Under the pieces are notes generated by a model that worked only from the letters and a program-made list of their open reading frames with translations, had not been told where the DNA came from and did not search any database. The translations under genes were made by a program, and so were the position numbers. Of a stretch of DNA of 40,340 bases, positions 24,740 to 33,149 are shown in pieces; position 1 is the first letter of the stretch, and every line of letters begins with the position of its first letter. The DNA comes from CAZSHX01 sp964606895 (lineage in GTDB: Bacteria; Bacteroidota; Ignavibacteria; Kapaibacteriales; UBA2268): NCBI GenBank assembly GCA_964606895.1, contig CAZSHX010000043.1, positions 1-40,340 of the forward strand, given 5' to 3'.

Positions 24740-25699
24740 ATGGACCCAAGGAAATATAAAATCGGTATTGTCGGATTAGGACCTGTAGGCATGATTCTGA
24801 CTCAGCATCTTTATGATGCAGGTTGTAATGTGGCAGTTTGTGATGTTATTCAGGAAAAAGTCGAGCTCATTAAAAATGAAGGGATTATCCTTTCGGGTTC
24901 GATGGAAAAAACAGCAAAAATTGAGGAAGTTTATGGTTCTCTTGGAGAACTTCTGCAAAGTAAAATTGACATTCTGATTTGTGCGGCTAAAGCTTATCAT
25001 GTTGATAAAATCTTAGACCAGATTGAGGCTTATCATAATGACAATTTGCTGATACTGAGTGCCCAAAACGGTATTGGTGTTGCTCTCAAATATCGGACTC
25101 ATTTTAATGAGTCAAGGATTTTCCGAATGGTTGTGAATTTTGCAGGAAATATGATTTCACTTAATAAGGTGAATGTTACTTTTTTTAATCCTCCAAATTG
25201 GGTTGCTTCAAGAAATGATACAAGAAAAGATATTTCAGATTGGATTTCATCTATTTTAACTTCGGTTGATTTATTAACTGAAAGCACAGATTCATTCGAC
25301 CTGACCGCAAAAGTCTGGCATAAAACCATTTTGAATGCCGCTCTTAGTCCTCTTTGTGCGATTTCAAAACTGACTATGCGTGAAGCAATGACGATTCCGG
25401 ATACTCATGAGATTGTAGAAAAAATAATTCTTGAGGCTATCGAAGTTGCAAAAGCTGAAGATATTACTTTCGAGAAAAATTTTGTTAAGCTTTGTCTAAG
25501 ATATTTGAACAAAGCAGGCGACCATTTTCCGTCCTTAGCCGTTGACCTTTTGAATAAACAGGAAACTGAAATAGATTACATGAATGGTAAAATTGTTGAA
25601 TTCGGAAGGAAGCATTATATCCGTACTCCATTGAATCTAACATTCACTAATCTGGTACGGGCAATTACGGATAAGAATTTCGAAAGACCTTTTAAATGA
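24740..25699 (+). CDS. ketopantoate reductase (ApbA/PanE)-family dehydrogenase, paralog 2
   Basis: The 319-residue protein is colinear with paralog 1 over its whole length, with about half of positions identical by eye (shared GPVGMIL, LSAQNGI, GDHFPSL, TPLNLTFTNLV). The Rossmann site is GIVGLGPVGM. After the catalytic Lys in VWHKTILN the conserved Asn is retained, unlike paralog 1, but the second Asn is again Ser. The pair may form a heteromer, or two dehydrogenases of opposite preference around the aminotransferase. Substrate is unknown. Confidence 0.8.
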   Translation: MDPRKYKIGIVGLGPVGMILTQHLYDAGCNVAVCDVIQEKVELIKNEGIILSGSMEKTAKIEEVYGSLGELLQSKIDILICAAKAYHVDKILDQIEAYHNDNLLILSAQNGIGVALKYRTHFNESRIFRMVVNFAGNMISLNKVNVTFFNPPNWVASRNDTRKDISDWISSILTSVDLLTESTDSFDLTAKVWHKTILNAALSPLCAISKLTMREAMTIPDTHEIVEKIILEAIEVAKAEDITFEKNFVKLCLRYLNKAGDHFPSLAVDLLNKQETEIDYMNGKIVEFGRKHYIRTPLNLTFTNLVRAITDKNFERPFK

Positions 25700-25720
25700 T
25701 TCTTTTTGGTATATCTTAAT

Positions 25721-26350
25721 ATGAGCAATTTGAGAAATGGAAATGATTCTTTTGGTGCGGTTATTCTTGCCGCAGGATTTTCGAGCAGGATGAAAACTCT
25801 AAAACCATTTTTAAGGTTTGACGAAAAAAGAGTGTTTATTGAAAAAATTATTGACGATTATTTGGAATTTGGATGTAATAGAATAGTTATCACAATCAAT
25901 GAACAAGTTAAAGAGTGGAATACTTTCAAAAATAAATTTGCAGATAAAATGGATTCTATTCAATTTATTGCAAATATTCATCCCGAATATGAAAGATTTT
26001 TCTCAATTAAAACGGGTTTGGAATTTCTTGATAATCAAAATTTTTGTTTTATTCATAATGCGGATAATCCTTTTATAGGAAATCAACTTTTGAATATAAT
26101 TTTTGAAAAAAGGACTGACGAAGGTTATACGGTTCCATGTTATCAAGGCAAAGGCGGGCATCCTGTTTTATTTGGCAGTAAAGTTATTAAAAAGATTAAG
26201 GATGAACAATATATAAACGTGAATCTAAAAGAATTCCTGACAGATTTTGAAAGAATTAATGTTGAAGTGGACTCAGATAAAATTCATATAAATATAAATA
26301 CTCAGGAAGAGTATGAAAAGTATTTTGGAATAAATAATTTGGTAAGATGA
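25721..26350 (+). CDS. MobA/MocA-like molybdenum cofactor nucleotidyltransferase
   Basis: From the ATG at 25721 the protein has 209 residues; an upstream TTG at 25706 is less likely. The nucleotide motif is VILAAGFSSRMKTLKP, with NADNPF as metal-binding region and GKGGHPVLF as in CTP:molybdopterin cytidylyltransferases. It would add CMP (or GMP) to molybdopterin for the xanthine-oxidase-family enzyme encoded downstream, which uses the MCD form. Its stop overlaps the xdhC-like start by 4 bp (ATGA), so the two maturation proteins are coupled. Confidence 0.85.
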   Translation: MSNLRNGNDSFGAVILAAGFSSRMKTLKPFLRFDEKRVFIEKIIDDYLEFGCNRIVITINEQVKEWNTFKNKFADKMDSIQFIANIHPEYERFFSIKTGLEFLDNQNFCFIHNADNPFIGNQLLNIIFEKRTDEGYTVPCYQGKGGHPVLFGSKVIKKIKDEQYINVNLKEFLTDFERINVEVDSDKIHININTQEEYEKYFGINNLVR

Positions 26351-27105
26351 AAGATATTTATCAAAAAATAGTTGAACTTAGAGAATCGGGTACAAATTCC
26401 GTACTTTGTACAATAGTTCAAACCAAAGGATCAACCCCTTTGAAAGCAGGTGCAAAGATGCTTGTTACAAATAAAGGTCTGACTTACGGTACTGTTGGTG
26501 GTGGAAGTGTCGAAGCAAAAACTATTGCCAAAGCTAATGAATTGCTCGAATCAAATAAAAATGAACTGATTCATATTGACCTTCTCAGCAAAGAAGGAAC
26601 GAGTTGCGGAGGGACAGTTGATATTTTCATAGAACAATTGATTCAGAACTATAAGTTATTTATTTTTGGTGCGGGACATGTCGGGAAAGCATTAGTTCAT
26701 CAATTAGAACAGCTTGAATTTGATATTACGGTAATTGACGACAGAGAAGGTATTTTCAACGATTGGACCGAAGGGAGATATAAAAAAGTACATTCCCGTC
26801 CTTTGGATTTTCTTTCGGAACTTCAGTTTGACGACAAAATTTTTATAGTAATAATTACCTATGACCATAAAATTGATTGGGAAATTCTTTCCTATTGTGC
26901 AGGCAAACCATGGTTTTATCTCGGAATGATGGGAAGTCACAGTAAAGTAAAAGCCATGAAAAAAAGTCTGACTGAACTGGGTATTAGTGAGGAAACAATT
27001 GAAAAAATCAATATGCCTATCGGTTTGGATATCAATGCAGAAACCGCTCGGGAAATTGCAGTAAGTATTGCTTCAAAAATGATTTCAGTAAAAAATAAAG
27101 TATAA
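26347..27105 (+). CDS. xdhC: XdhC/CoxI-family molybdenum hydroxylase maturation factor
   Basis: This is a 252-residue protein. The N-terminal XdhC/CoxI domain has VQTKGSTPLKAGAKMLV, GTVGGGSVEA and TSCGGTVDIFIE. The C-terminal Rossmann-like domain has FIFGAGHVGKAL and FYLGMMGSHSK. The family binds molybdenum cofactor, protects it during sulfuration and inserts it in xanthine-dehydrogenase-type enzymes. Its coupled position after a MocA-like gene and directly before the hydroxylase subunits supports dedicated maturation of that enzyme. Confidence 0.9.
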   Translation: MKDIYQKIVELRESGTNSVLCTIVQTKGSTPLKAGAKMLVTNKGLTYGTVGGGSVEAKTIAKANELLESNKNELIHIDLLSKEGTSCGGTVDIFIEQLIQNYKLFIFGAGHVGKALVHQLEQLEFDITVIDDREGIFNDWTEGRYKKVHSRPLDFLSELQFDDKIFIVIITYDHKIDWEILSYCAGKPWFYLGMMGSHSKVKAMKKSLTELGISEETIEKINMPIGLDINAETAREIAVSIASKMISVKNKV

Positions 27106-27143
27106 ATCAAATAAATATTAATAAATTTTTCCAAGGGCACAAT

Positions 27144-28034
27144 ATGTTATTACCCGATTTCAATTATCATAAGCCGAAAACTCTGTCTGATGCCTTTAAA
27201 ATATTAGACTCATACAATAATGTGGCTTTAATGGCAGGTGGAACTGATTTGCTCGTCGAAATGAAAATGGGTAGAAGAAATCACGACAATATTATTTCAC
27301 TAAATGATATAAATGAATTAAATGAAATTTCAGAAGATGAAAATTTTATCTACATTGGACCTGCAGTCACTTTCCATAAACTTCAGCAATCTGAAATCAT
27401 TAAGCATTTCATACCCGTTCTTATCGAAGCAGTTTCAAAAATAGGTTCTCATCAAGTAAGAAATTCGGGTACCATAGGTGGAAATCTTTGTACTTGTGCA
27501 TCTTGTGCAGATTCTGCTCCAATTCTGATTGCCCATAATGCAGAAGTCGAAGTAAGTTCAAGTGATGGCAGGAAACGCTTGCTATTAACAGATTTTCAAC
27601 TGAATCACCATAAAGTGAATATCACAAAAAGGGAGATACTGACAAAGATTATTGTACAGAAACCGAATCCTAATTTTGTATCAAGTTTCCAAAAATTCGG
27701 ACTTCGGGAATCTGCATCAATTTCAGTTGCTTCTGTGGCTGTTGGATTATTAATTGAAAATTCATTAATCGCTGATGCAAATATTGTAATCGGAGCATGT
27801 GCTCCCACTCCGATAAAATGCCGTTCTGCTATTAGCAAAATATTAAAAATCAATATAAAAGATATTTATGCAGGTTCCGAGGTGTTAAATGGTATTGCCG
27901 AATCCACAACTTCAGATATAAAGCCAATAGATGATATTCGCGGCTCTGCAGAATATAGAACAGAAATAGTAAAAACAATAACAAAACGGGCTATCATACA
28001 AGCTTTGGATAGATATAAATTATCATTTTCATAA
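27144..28034 (+). CDS. molybdenum hydroxylase FAD-binding subunit (HcrB-like)
   Basis: The 296-residue medium subunit of the xanthine oxidase family has the FAD motifs LMAGGTDLLVEMKMG (about 29-43) and GTIGGNLCTCASCADSAP (109-126), and a C-terminal CODH-FAD domain (DIRGSAEYR). Thauera HcrB is about 28 residues longer because of an inserted loop ligating a [4Fe-4S] cluster. No such loop is visible here, yet Cys116, Cys118 and Cys121 crowd the FAD loop, which is unusual. Electrons would flow between FAD and the fused Fe-S/Mo subunit downstream. Context favours 4-hydroxybenzoyl-CoA reductase; an oxidative hydroxylase is the alternative. Confidence 0.83.
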   Translation: MLLPDFNYHKPKTLSDAFKILDSYNNVALMAGGTDLLVEMKMGRRNHDNIISLNDINELNEISEDENFIYIGPAVTFHKLQQSEIIKHFIPVLIEAVSKIGSHQVRNSGTIGGNLCTCASCADSAPILIAHNAEVEVSSSDGRKRLLLTDFQLNHHKVNITKREILTKIIVQKPNPNFVSSFQKFGLRESASISVASVAVGLLIENSLIADANIVIGACAPTPIKCRSAISKILKINIKDIYAGSEVLNGIAESTTSDIKPIDDIRGSAEYRTEIVKTITKRAIIQALDRYKLSFS

Positions 28035-28054
28035 TTTTTGAATTTCGGAAAAAA

Positions 28055-30856
28055 ATGAAACAAATAGTAAAAATAAATGTTAACGGTACCGATTATGAAG
28101 TTGCCACAAGGTCAGGAGCAACGTTGCTGGATTTACTCCGCGACGAATTAAAACTTACAGGAACAAAACGCGGTTGCGATCATGGCGATTGTGGTGCCTG
28201 CACTGTTCTAATGGATGGAAAAGCTGTTAATTCCTGCATTATTCTGGCTCTTGAAGCCGAAGGCAAAAGAATTGAAACCATTGAAGGTGTAGCAAACGGT
28301 GAAGAACTTCATGTAATTCAGCAGGCATTGATTGAAAAAGGTGCAATTCAATGCGGATTTTGTACTCCTGGTATGATTATGCGGGTAAAATCATTTCTCG
28401 ATGATAATCCAAAACCTACCCTAAATGAAATTAAAAGTGAACTTAGCGGTAATTTGTGCAGATGCACAGGATATGTGAAAATCTTTGAAGCAGTAGAAAC
28501 TGCTGTTGATTATTTGAATGGAAAAAAACCAAAAGAGATTGAATTTCAACCACAGAAATCAGCAATGAACTTATCCGTTGTCGGCAAAAGATTACCAAAA
28601 CTCGATGCTCCCGATAAGGCAACAGGCAGAGCTATATATACTGATGATATTTCTTTGCCGAACATGCTTTATGGCAAAACATTATTAAGTCCTCACGCTC
28701 ATGCTAAAATCCTTTCGATAAATACTGACCGGGCAAAAGCATTACCCGGAGTGAAGCTAATCATCACAGGTGCTGATGTTCCCGACTTTACTTATGGTAC
28801 CTCACCCGCAAGATATGATGAGAATATTCTTGCAAAAGATAAAGTTCGGTTTGTTGGTGACGTTATTGCCGCCATTGCCGCAGTTGATGAAGAAACATGC
28901 TACAAGGCACTGAATTTGATTGACATAGAATACGAACTACTGCCGGCAGTTTTTGACCCCTTTGATGCTATTCAAGACGGTGCACCGCGACTCTTTGATG
29001 ATAAATATGAAAATAATATTAACACACACGTTGACCATCATTTTGGTGACATCGAAAAAGGCTTTGCCGAAGCTGACCATATCCGCGAGGAAAGATTTGT
29101 CGGCAACAGAACTTACCAAAATCCCATTGAGCCTCATTGTGCAATTGCAGAATGGGACAGGCACGGGAGAGTAACACTCCACACATCAACTCAGGTGGTT
29201 CATTATGTTCATCATCAGTTATCAAGGATTTTAAATATTCCTTTGGGTGATATCCGCGTAATTATGACTAATGTTGGTGGTGGGTTTGGTGCAAAAGCCG
29301 CAACAAATATTCTTGAAGTTTTGTCAATTTTTCTTGCAAAAAAAACAGGTCAACCCGTAAAAATGAGATTCACAAGAGAAGAAATGTATCTTTACGGCAG
29401 GGGAAGACATAAGCAGTATATTGATTTGAAAATTGGTGTAAAAAATACAGGCGAGATTACTGCCGTCAAGCAAAAAGTTATTCTTGAAGGTGGTGCATAT
29501 TCAAGTTTCGGAGTGGTTACCACTTATTATGCAGGTTCAATGCTAGCAACCCTCTATAAATTTGATAATTACAAATACGACGGATACAGGGTCAATACTA
29601 ATTTACCTCCATGCGGTGCTTTCCGCGGACACGGTTGTCCTCATCCGCGTTTTGCCTTTGAATCATTGCTTACAATGATAGCCGATGATATAAAGATGGA
29701 CCCAATTGACATCAGGCTCAAAAATGCAATGGAACCTGATTATCATACCTGTAATGATTTGGATATTCATTCATGCGAATTAACTGCTTGTCTGGAAAGC
29801 GTCCGGGAAAAATCGGGGTGGAAAGAAAAAAGAGGAAAACTGCCTTTTGGAAGAGGAATCGGTATTGGTTGCGGAGGATTTGTTTCAGGAGCAGGATATC
29901 CCATTTACAGGTCTCAATTTCCACATTCAAATGCAATTATAAAAATTGAAGAAGATGGCTCAAAAGCTGTTCTGCTGATTGGCGATGCAGACATCGGACA
30001 AGGCTCTGATACTGTTCTGGCTCAGGCGGCGGCAGAAGCTATGGGTATTTCATTTGACAGAATCAGCGTTATTTCTGCCGATAGCGATATAACTCCCGTC
30101 GGATTTGGTGCTTATTCAAGCCGTGTTACACTTATGGGTGGTAATGCGTCCAAAATGGCTGGTGATGAAATCAGAGAGAAATTATTGTTCAAAGCTTCTG
30201 AAATGATGGAAATTGATAAAGAGAAAATCGCTGTAAAAGATAATAGATTTTTTGTAATTAATGAACCTGCAAAATTTCTTCCTTGGGAAAAAGTGGCAAC
30301 TGAATATTTCTCGAAGCAGGGTCCACTTGTTGGTGCCGGACATTATTCACCACCAAAAGGGTTGGGCGGAACTTACAAAGGTGCGGCAGTCGGGACTTCT
30401 CCTGCATATTCATTCTCTGCTTCGGTTTGCGAAGTTGAAGTTGATGTTGAAACAGGAAAAGTAAAAGTCCTGAACTTCTGGGATGCTCACGATTGCGGAA
30501 CTGCAATTAATCCTATGAATGTTGAAGGACAGGTGGACGGAGCCGCAGTTATGGGAATGAGTGAAACACTTTTTGAAAATCAGGTTTTTGATAGCAAAGG
30601 AAGAATGCTTAATCCCGATTTGCATAATTATTTGATTGCGACAAGTGCAGATACCCCTGATATTCATTCAGTTATTGTTGATAGCTACGAACCCGAAGGA
30701 CCTTATGGTGCAAAGGAAGTCGGCGAAGGTGCTTCTCTTCCTATTCTTGGAGCCATTGCCAATGCAATTGAAGACGCTGTCGGTGTCAGAATAAAAGAGT
30801 TACCAATAACTCCGGAAAAAATATTAAAAGCAATCAGAGAAAACCAAAAAAGATAA
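28055..30856 (+). CDS. molybdenum hydroxylase, fused 2Fe-2S and Mo subunits (4-hydroxybenzoyl-CoA reductase-like)
   Basis: The 933 residues equal the sum of HcrC and HcrA lengths. Residues 1-85 are a plant-type 2Fe-2S domain (CDHGDCGACTVLMDG..C), about 85-155 the second 2Fe-2S helical domain (CGFCTPGM, CRCTGY). From about 170 the molybdenum part follows: GGGFGAKA, GAFRGHGCPHPRFAFE, DADIGQGSDTV, GAYSSR and the active-site Glu in GAKEVGEGASLP. Single-chain fusion recalls Desulfovibrio aldehyde oxidoreductase, but the separate FAD subunit is as in three-subunit hydroxylases. In this operon removal of the 4-hydroxyl from 4-hydroxybenzoyl-CoA, yielding benzoyl-CoA, is the likely reaction. The substrate is inferred from neighbours only; aldehyde, purine or N-heterocycle oxidation remains possible. 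Confidence 0.82.
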   Translation: MKQIVKINVNGTDYEVATRSGATLLDLLRDELKLTGTKRGCDHGDCGACTVLMDGKAVNSCIILALEAEGKRIETIEGVANGEELHVIQQALIEKGAIQCGFCTPGMIMRVKSFLDDNPKPTLNEIKSELSGNLCRCTGYVKIFEAVETAVDYLNGKKPKEIEFQPQKSAMNLSVVGKRLPKLDAPDKATGRAIYTDDISLPNMLYGKTLLSPHAHAKILSINTDRAKALPGVKLIITGADVPDFTYGTSPARYDENILAKDKVRFVGDVIAAIAAVDEETCYKALNLIDIEYELLPAVFDPFDAIQDGAPRLFDDKYENNINTHVDHHFGDIEKGFAEADHIREERFVGNRTYQNPIEPHCAIAEWDRHGRVTLHTSTQVVHYVHHQLSRILNIPLGDIRVIMTNVGGGFGAKAATNILEVLSIFLAKKTGQPVKMRFTREEMYLYGRGRHKQYIDLKIGVKNTGEITAVKQKVILEGGAYSSFGVVTTYYAGSMLATLYKFDNYKYDGYRVNTNLPPCGAFRGHGCPHPRFAFESLLTMIADDIKMDPIDIRLKNAMEPDYHTCNDLDIHSCELTACLESVREKSGWKEKRGKLPFGRGIGIGCGGFVSGAGYPIYRSQFPHSNAIIKIEEDGSKAVLLIGDADIGQGSDTVLAQAAAEAMGISFDRISVISADSDITPVGFGAYSSRVTLMGGNASKMAGDEIREKLLFKASEMMEIDKEKIAVKDNRFFVINEPAKFLPWEKVATEYFSKQGPLVGAGHYSPPKGLGGTYKGAAVGTSPAYSFSASVCEVEVDVETGKVKVLNFWDAHDCGTAINPMNVEGQVDGAAVMGMSETLFENQVFDSKGRMLNPDLHNYLIATSADTPDIHSVIVDSYEPEGPYGAKEVGEGASLPILGAIANAIEDAVGVRIKELPITPEKILKAIRENQKR

Positions 30857-30885
30857 TTATTCCATAAAAAATTAAGGAGACCAAA

Positions 30886-31950
30886 ATGCCGGAAAAAATT
30901 TATCAATGGCAAATGAAAGAATTGAAAAACCCTTTTGTACTTGTTGAATCAAATATCCCTGAACTTAATGATTCCGAAGTGCTTGTAAAAGTTGCGGGAT
31001 GCGGTGTGTGCCACACGGACTTGAGTTTTTGGTACTTTGGAGTTCCTACCAAACATCCTTTGCCCTTGACTTTAGGTCATGAAATTTCAGGCGAAGTTGT
31101 TGCAGGACCAAGCAATTGGTTAGGAAAAAATGTGATTATTCCTGCTGTTTTGCCTTGCGGCGAATGTGAACTTTGCAAAAGAGGCAGAGGCAATATGTGC
31201 CAGAAGCAATTAATGCCCGGTAACGATTTCCATGGCGGTTTTGCTTCCCACATAAAAGTTCCTTTTAAAAATCTCAGCATTGTCCCCGATTCTGCTCTTT
31301 CAAAGTATTCTCTTCAGCAATTATCGGTTATCGCAGATGCCGTAACAACTCCTTATCAGGTTTTGAAAAAATCAGAACTCGAACCCGGAGACTTTGCAAT
31401 TTGCATAGGAGCCGGCGGTGTAGGAATATATGGTGCCTTGTTGGCAAAAATCATGGGTGCAAAAGTTCTTTCCATTGATATTGATGATTCCAAATTAAAT
31501 ATTGCTTCCGAAAATGGAGTGGATGCAACTTTGAACATCAAAGATTTGAGCATTAAAGAAGTCAAGGAAAAAGTAAAAGATATTGCTAAAAATCTTGGTG
31601 TAGCACGATATATGTGGAAAATCCTTGAAATGTCCGGAACAAAAGCAGGACAGGAACTTGGTTATGCCCTGTTGAATTTTGCCGGAACTTTATCTGTCGT
31701 TGGATTCACACTCGACAAACTCGAAGTTCGATTGAGCAATCTTATGGCTTTCGATGCAAAAATAATCGGTACATGGGGTTGCAAACCTGAACTTTATCCT
31801 GAAGTTATTGAATTGGTATCCTCGGGAAAATTGGATATATCACCATTTGTTGAGACTTTTCCGATGTCAACTATTAATGAAGTATTTACAAATACTTTGG
31901 CACATAAATATACAAAGCGTTCTGTTTTGGTTCCTGATTTCCCCCTTTGA
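30886..31950 (+). CDS. bzdX: 6-hydroxycyclohex-1-ene-1-carbonyl-CoA dehydrogenase
   Basis: The 354-residue zinc-type medium-chain dehydrogenase has catalytic zinc residues Cys42 (GVCHTD) and His65 (LGHE), structural zinc cysteines 91, 94, 97 and 105 (CGECELCKRGRGNMC) and the NAD site GAGGVG (175-180). It matches the Had/BzdX branch, which oxidises 6-hydroxycyclohex-1-ene-1-carbonyl-CoA to the 6-oxo compound. AAGGAGA is a strong ribosome site 6 nt before the ATG. The last residues (FPL and stop) are encoded by the start of a CCCCCTTT dispersed repeat, so the C-terminus has been rewritten by that element. The ring hydrolase and dienoyl-CoA hydratase follow. Confidence 0.9.
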   Translation: MPEKIYQWQMKELKNPFVLVESNIPELNDSEVLVKVAGCGVCHTDLSFWYFGVPTKHPLPLTLGHEISGEVVAGPSNWLGKNVIIPAVLPCGECELCKRGRGNMCQKQLMPGNDFHGGFASHIKVPFKNLSIVPDSALSKYSLQQLSVIADAVTTPYQVLKKSELEPGDFAICIGAGGVGIYGALLAKIMGAKVLSIDIDDSKLNIASENGVDATLNIKDLSIKEVKEKVKDIAKNLGVARYMWKILEMSGTKAGQELGYALLNFAGTLSVVGFTLDKLEVRLSNLMAFDAKIIGTWGCKPELYPEVIELVSSGKLDISPFVETFPMSTINEVFTNTLAHKYTKRSVLVPDFPL

Positions 31951-31976
31951 AAAAGGAGGATAAAGGGGGATTTTCT
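31941..31976. repeat. CCCCCTTT-type dispersed repeat, copy 2 (supplies a stop codon)
   Basis: CCCCCTTT (31941-31948) and AAAGGGGG (31962-31969) are inverted arms, followed by ATTTTCTTC as in the copy at 1944-1979. The stop codon of the dehydrogenase (31948-31950) lies inside the element. It fills the largest internal gap (102 bp) of the supercluster and may affect downstream expression as an mRNA hairpin. Confidence 0.75.
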
Positions 31977-32052
31977 TCCTCTATCAACTCAGTCCAAACG
32001 AATAGTTTTAAAATGAATTACTGTTACTTAAAAATAAATGAAAGGTTCAAAT

Positions 32053-33138
32053 ATGTTAGTTTCTCATAATCTTGTTGATAATATTGTTTTCGATGACGTG
32101 CTTTACGATTTAAAACCATGCCTTGATTATTCGGGCAATCCGGTTGATGGTATTTACAATGCTTGGATTACATTAAATAATCCTTCTCAGTTTAATTCTT
32201 ACACTACCGATATGGTGAAGAAAGTTATTCTTGCTATGCGTCAGGCTTCAAACGATAGAAGGGTTTCATCTGTAATTTTTACGGCAGTCGGGGACAAAGC
32301 ATTTTGCACCGGCGGCAACACAAAAGAGTATGCCGAATATTACGCCTCAAATCCTCAGGAATACAAACAATACATGCGGCTTTTCAACGATATGGTTTCG
32401 TCTATTCTAATGAATGATAAACCTGTTATCTGCCGCGTGAACGGTATGCGTATCGGCGGCGGTCAGGAAATCGGAATGGCTTGCGATTTCAGTATTGCTC
32501 AGGATATGGCAAGATTTGGTCAGGCAGGACCGAAACACGGCAGTGCTCCCGATGGAGGCTCAACAGATTTTTTACCTTTGTTTGTCGGTATTGAGAATGC
32601 GATGTATTCCTGCACTGCATGCGACCCTTGGTCTGCTCATGAAGCATTGCGTTACGGTTTATTAACAAAGATTACTCCTGTTTTGAAAGTGAACGGCGAG
32701 TTTGTTCCGAATCCTATGGTTCATGTTGATAAATGGGTTGACAGTACAGGAAATCTTATTTACGGAAAAATGAAAACCGGCGACGATTTGGCGAATGCTA
32801 AAGCATTGATGAAAACCGGCGAAACTGATCTGGCTATGCTAGACAAAGCTGTTGAAAAACTCGCAACTAAACTCATGATGCTGATGCCGAACTGCCTTAG
32901 CAAGACTCTCAATTCGTTGCGAAAACATAAACTAACTTTCTGGGATATGAACAAAGAAAGTAATCGCGACTGGCTTGCTCTCAACATGATGACCGAAGCA
33001 AAAGCCGGATTCCGTGCCTTCAACGATGGTTCGAAGGACAACAGGGAATGTGATTTCATACTTCTAAGGCAATTGCTTGCTGAAGGGCATGAATGGAACG
33101 ACGAACTGATTCGGAAAATTTCACCACAAAGCAAATAA
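32053..33138 (+). CDS. bzdY: 6-oxocyclohex-1-ene-1-carbonyl-CoA hydrolase (ring opening)
   Basis: This is a crotonase-family protein of 361 residues from the ATG at 32053, which has GAAAGG 8 nt ahead; an ATG at 32038 would add five residues. It matches Oah/BzdY closely: RVNGMRIGGGQEIGMACDF, FGQAGPKHGSAPDGGSTDF, NPMVHVDKW, and a C-terminal WLALNMMTEAKAGFRAFN that is diagnostic of this family. It adds two waters to 6-oxocyclohex-1-ene-1-carbonyl-CoA and opens the ring to 3-hydroxypimelyl-CoA. Its presence establishes that the reductase cluster serves ring degradation. Confidence 0.95.
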   Translation: MLVSHNLVDNIVFDDVLYDLKPCLDYSGNPVDGIYNAWITLNNPSQFNSYTTDMVKKVILAMRQASNDRRVSSVIFTAVGDKAFCTGGNTKEYAEYYASNPQEYKQYMRLFNDMVSSILMNDKPVICRVNGMRIGGGQEIGMACDFSIAQDMARFGQAGPKHGSAPDGGSTDFLPLFVGIENAMYSCTACDPWSAHEALRYGLLTKITPVLKVNGEFVPNPMVHVDKWVDSTGNLIYGKMKTGDDLANAKALMKTGETDLAMLDKAVEKLATKLMMLMPNCLSKTLNSLRKHKLTFWDMNKESNRDWLALNMMTEAKAGFRAFNDGSKDNRECDFILLRQLLAEGHEWNDELIRKISPQSK

Positions 33139-33149
33139 ACGGAAATCTT

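Noticed and set aside
22623..25699. Pantothenate (PanE) and histidine (HisC) biosynthesis genes
   Set aside because: No other pan or his gene is near, conserved PanE residues are missing, and tandem paralogs inside a catabolic operon argue for another role.
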